A DNA stretch of 64,000 nt. Source: Pseudo-nitzschia pungens (lineage: Eukaryota; Bacillariophyta; Bacillariophyceae; Bacillariales; Bacillariaceae). The notes under the pieces were generated by a model. That model saw only the letters and a list, made by a program, of their open reading frames with translations. It was not told the DNA's origin and ran no database searches. The translations under genes were made by a program, and so were the position numbers. The stretch lies in contig CM074760.1 in NCBI GenBank assembly GCA_037355855.1, positions 6,874,501 through 6,938,500 on the forward strand. The letters run 5' to 3'. Below, piece after piece: positions 61,091 through 64,000 of the stretch (the first letter of the stretch is position 1; each line of letters opens with the position of its first letter).

Positions 61091-61496
61091 TGCCGGTTTT
61101 GCTTGTAGATTTTTTTTTTCCTTTTGAAAGGGGAACTTCATAATTTACAATTTATCCAAACAGCGTCACGCAGAAAAAAAGCTTCAGAAATGAAGCAATA
61201 ATAATACCGTACAGCAAGAGATTCTCCGGGTTCAAAAAGATAATCCGGGTTTGAAAAGACGAGCCTAAGTAAAGGCGACGGTCATTGCTATCTATCTTCA
61301 TAGTAGTATGAAATTAATAAAAGCTGTCCTCCGGTCCACGTAAAATTTAGTGCATTGGTACGTAGAAAAACATGGAGTTGTAAGGAACTTTGTAGGAGTA
61401 ACCTTACGAAGTACCAGTACGAAGTAATAAATCTAACACCGTAATATTATCATAATTTACCCGTACATCGGATCTCGTTGCAATCCTGGACGATTT

Positions 61497-61582
61497 AGGT
61501 CCTAAAAATGAATTCAGGTCCTAAAAATGAATGTCGTGGACGATTTAGGTCCAACAAAAAAAGTTAGGTCCTAAAAATCAGA
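61497..61582. repeat. GATTTAGGTCCTAAAAATGAA repeats
   Basis: Four degenerate copies occur here (near 61497, 61516, 61542 and 61565). Single related copies flank copia copy 2 (49984 and 56052). They are part of the duplicated upstream region of the Cys-rich gene pair. Confidence 0.7.
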
Positions 61583-63276
61583 AGGGTTATTCTTATTTAA
61601 TGAAGCCTTCACTCGTAAGAGCAGTGTCCTTTTCAAATACTTCTTCTAATATACCGTAATTACCGATGGCTCTGTCCGATCTTGGTCGTAAAAAAAACTT
61701 CATACCGGACGTCCCGAGGCGCTGCGAACGCAAATACGACAATTCAAGTCGGAGTGAACCTGTATCAGGTAATATTGTAAATTTCGAGTCAAACTATTTT
61801 CTTTGCATGCATACCTGACACAAACAAAGACGGGGAGAATCCGACATGCATACCTAGCTGACATTCAAAAACAAATGATATTTTCCACTATTCACAAAAA
61901 TTACTTTATTATTTCTTTAACGTGCACGACTGGTGTGTTGATCATTCACCTCTCTCCAAGATGATGCTAGAGTAGTACTAGTAGTACTATGGAAGATGCT
62001 ACTAAGGTCCCTATGTAGAGAACTGTACCGGGGCTACAGGTCTTAGCCTCCAGTGACTGTTTACATGGTGCTTGGCTGTGTGCTAAGCAACATGCTTATC
62101 AACAGGCTTAGCAACTGCCGTGCACCGGAACACTCACGAGTCTATTCGTGATTGGAATTAGCGAGTCTCCGTATCGCCGATAAGGGGGACAGGAGACTGC
62201 CGATTGGAAGCAATAGCAATAGACTAATCTTTAGCGCTCACAATTTGCATATCACTACTACAGTATTCATTACTAGTAGATCCGGGGTGTGGCATGATTT
62301 TAAAATCAAGCTGAGCGCTGATGACCATGAGCAGAAACAACCAACCGATTGACCAAAGAACAACCGACGTCGGAAACTGCCAAAAAATGGAGGCGCATGA
62401 AAGCAAACAGGGAGAAAGAAGCACCAGTGTCTGCAGCACTAAGGAGCACCAATCCCAGTAGCAGTTGGCACCATTGAATGGAGCAACAGCAACAACAGAG
62501 ACACCTAAGGACCTGGAAAGGACCATGGTCGACAACAGTAACAAAAACAAAAAAAAGTGAGCACCGAAAAAGTGACACATAATCCAGTGAGTGGACTAAT
62601 TGGACCAACACTGAGTGGATGGACAGACCGAAAAGGAGAAGCCAGCCAGGACCGAAATATACGGATATGCGGATAGGTATGTAATGAATACCCAGACACC
62701 ACAAATCCCCACGGGAACTGGGAAAGTGGGACCGGCCCGGTGAACGCTTGATAGAGAGGCAACGCCAGAGAGCCACGGGAACCAAATCCCTCGAAATAAA
62801 AACAGAAACAACTCCGGGGAACCACAGGATTCCCGTGAGCTAAAGAGAGAAACAACTCCCACCACTGTTGGGCTTATTCCAAAAAGCTATGGGGTGCTAA
62901 CAGCAAAGCGACCTGGGTTCTTATGTAGGATTTGTGGCAGTTACAGAAACCCGAGTGTAGCGCTAGTAGCACACTGTAGCATAGTGCTAAAAGGTTAAGG
63001 TTGCTACAGGATACTGGATACTGGATACTGGAAATGCTATCATCGAACCATTACCATCGGGTATGGTCAGAACGACGATATGTACTAGAACCGGATACCC
63101 AGCCCCGCAGTTAGCACGCGTGCAAGCACACGAGTAAATTATTCGCTACTCCGTACGCTACGGTACCGTACAGCACTAAGATACCGGTAATCTTACGACA
63201 CAGTGCGATGATACGATACAGCGTTACGCTTCAGCGATACGAGTTGCAATCTACAGTCCAGTCTCAAGCGTACAGT
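61583..63276. other. Intergenic region without a supported gene
   Basis: Frames are short or hydrophobic antisense artefacts (62224-62865). GGATACTGGATACTGG lies at 63008-63031. Frequent CGATAC and GTACGG motifs occur. Nothing else recognised. Confidence 0.45.
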
Positions 63277-63758
63277 CTACAACGTTACATCATCGGTGTT
63301 GTTATGATACGATACAGTGAGTCTCTGTTTATGTTCGTAAAACATCATCATGCCCTCAAAACACGATCGATCTTTTGTACCTCTAGGGAAGTAGATACTG
63401 TAGACTGTATCCAACTGTATGCAATAGACCATGGACAGTATATCTTGTAGACTCACCATTTTCCAGCAACCCGTGCACCACTGTTGTTATTCTTGCTGTT
63501 TGCTGTTTCACCACAATTATTGCTTCCTCCGTATTGCCGACTGGCAAATATCAACGCAAGACAGTATTGAAACACAGTAAGGAATCCTGCATCATTGCAT
63601 GTTTCTTGCATCATACGGTCTATTTTACGTTTCCTCATCTTACCGTGCTTCTCACAATACCTAAAGTAACCAAATGCCTTAAGTAACCATTTCGGACTGT
63701 CAACGCGAACATTTCCATTAGAAAATTTGAGACTGAGATTCAATTGAAAAAGATTCAA
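63277..63758 (-). CDS. Candidate exon(s) of an unknown gene
   Basis: A frame on the minus strand from about 63732 to 63457 reads LKFSNGNVRVDSPKWLLKAF...GYFRYCEKHGKMRKRKIDRMMQE. It is preceded by a CTCAG acceptor-like site and ends in AATG/GTGAGT, a donor-like site. A second open stretch (63413 to 63277) starts after a CAG and reads LDTVYSIYFPRGTKDRSCFEG. The intervening gap is only 42 nt, short for an intron, and no ATG-bearing first exon was found. No family recognised. Confidence 0.25.
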
Positions 63759-64000
63759 TTATTATTATTCTTCTGTTGTTAGTGTACACGTAGTGAATAC
63801 ATTGCAGTGAATATAGTGTAGTGCTTGTAGTTTGTGGATGGAAACCGAAGGCTGTTGATATTTCCGTACGGGTGCTTGGATGAAATGAAACGGAACGGAA
63901 CGAGCTTGAACTTTTGCTTCGGGTGAATCAAGCGGATTTGTTTGTGTTGTGCTTGTGTCTTGGCATGCGTCGGCTGGTCTTGATTGTTTGTTCATGCTGC

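Noticed and set aside
62224..62865. Hydrophobic minus-strand ORFs
   Set aside because: Three frames overlap with similar composition and no start context or domain; probably chance.

Overview
The window looks like nuclear DNA of a unicellular eukaryotic alga, most likely a diatom. The evidence is intron-poor genes on both strands, short GT-AG introns (107, 163 and 186 bp), N- and C-terminal targeting features, single-residue runs encoded by AAC repeats, long Ty1/copia single-ORF retrotransposons, a PAT/DIRS-like tyrosine-recombinase retrotransposon, a piggyBac transposase, and a protein domain (AYFVI...HG..L.CS..ACR...KF.YC..C...VAKRNF..RH.HG) that I associate with diatom proteins. I cannot name the species. 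No operon logic applies; genes are separate units, often convergent or divergent.

Region 1 (1-11.2 kb) has a tRNA-Thr(CGT) gene, then a mobile region. A pair of inverted, degenerate arms (353-715 and about 10990-11210) encloses tandem repeats. Inside those repeats sits a complete PAT-like retrotransposon (746-10333) with split direct repeats A1...B1-A2-B2, a gag-like ORF, an RT/RNase H ORF, an overlapping tyrosine recombinase ORF and an extra unknown ORF.

Region 2 (11.4-33.3 kb) is a gene-rich stretch. It holds an asparaginase-like gene with an in-frame TGA, a cyclin T/K-like gene, a glucose-6-phosphate-isomerase paralogue lacking the catalytic lysine, an F-box/SNF2 helicase, a BolA-like protein, a three-exon gene with a 21-nt microexon, and one unknown protein.

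Region 3 (33.5-39.5 kb) is a copia element on the minus strand with identical 236-bp LTRs and a TTTCG target duplication.

Region 4 (40.6-48 kb) has a two-exon RNA-repair enzyme (2H-phosphoesterase-like, RNA ligase, polynucleotide kinase), a membrane-anchored sulfotransferase-like protein, and a RibD-C type pyrimidine reductase of riboflavin synthesis.

Region 5 (48.8-61.6 kb) holds a duplicated pair of secreted cysteine-rich genes. The first copy has a second, related copia element (50006-56048, 286-bp LTRs, GAATT duplication) in its upstream region. The second copy is degenerate and abuts a piggyBac transposase gene. Region 6 (61.6-64 kb) has no gene I can support firmly.

The most notable signal is that in both copia elements the sequence immediately after the 5' LTR is perfectly complementary over 18 nt to a segment inside the LTR, with a compensatory base change between the two elements. 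This suggests a self-primed (Tf1-like) reverse-transcription mechanism in a copia lineage.
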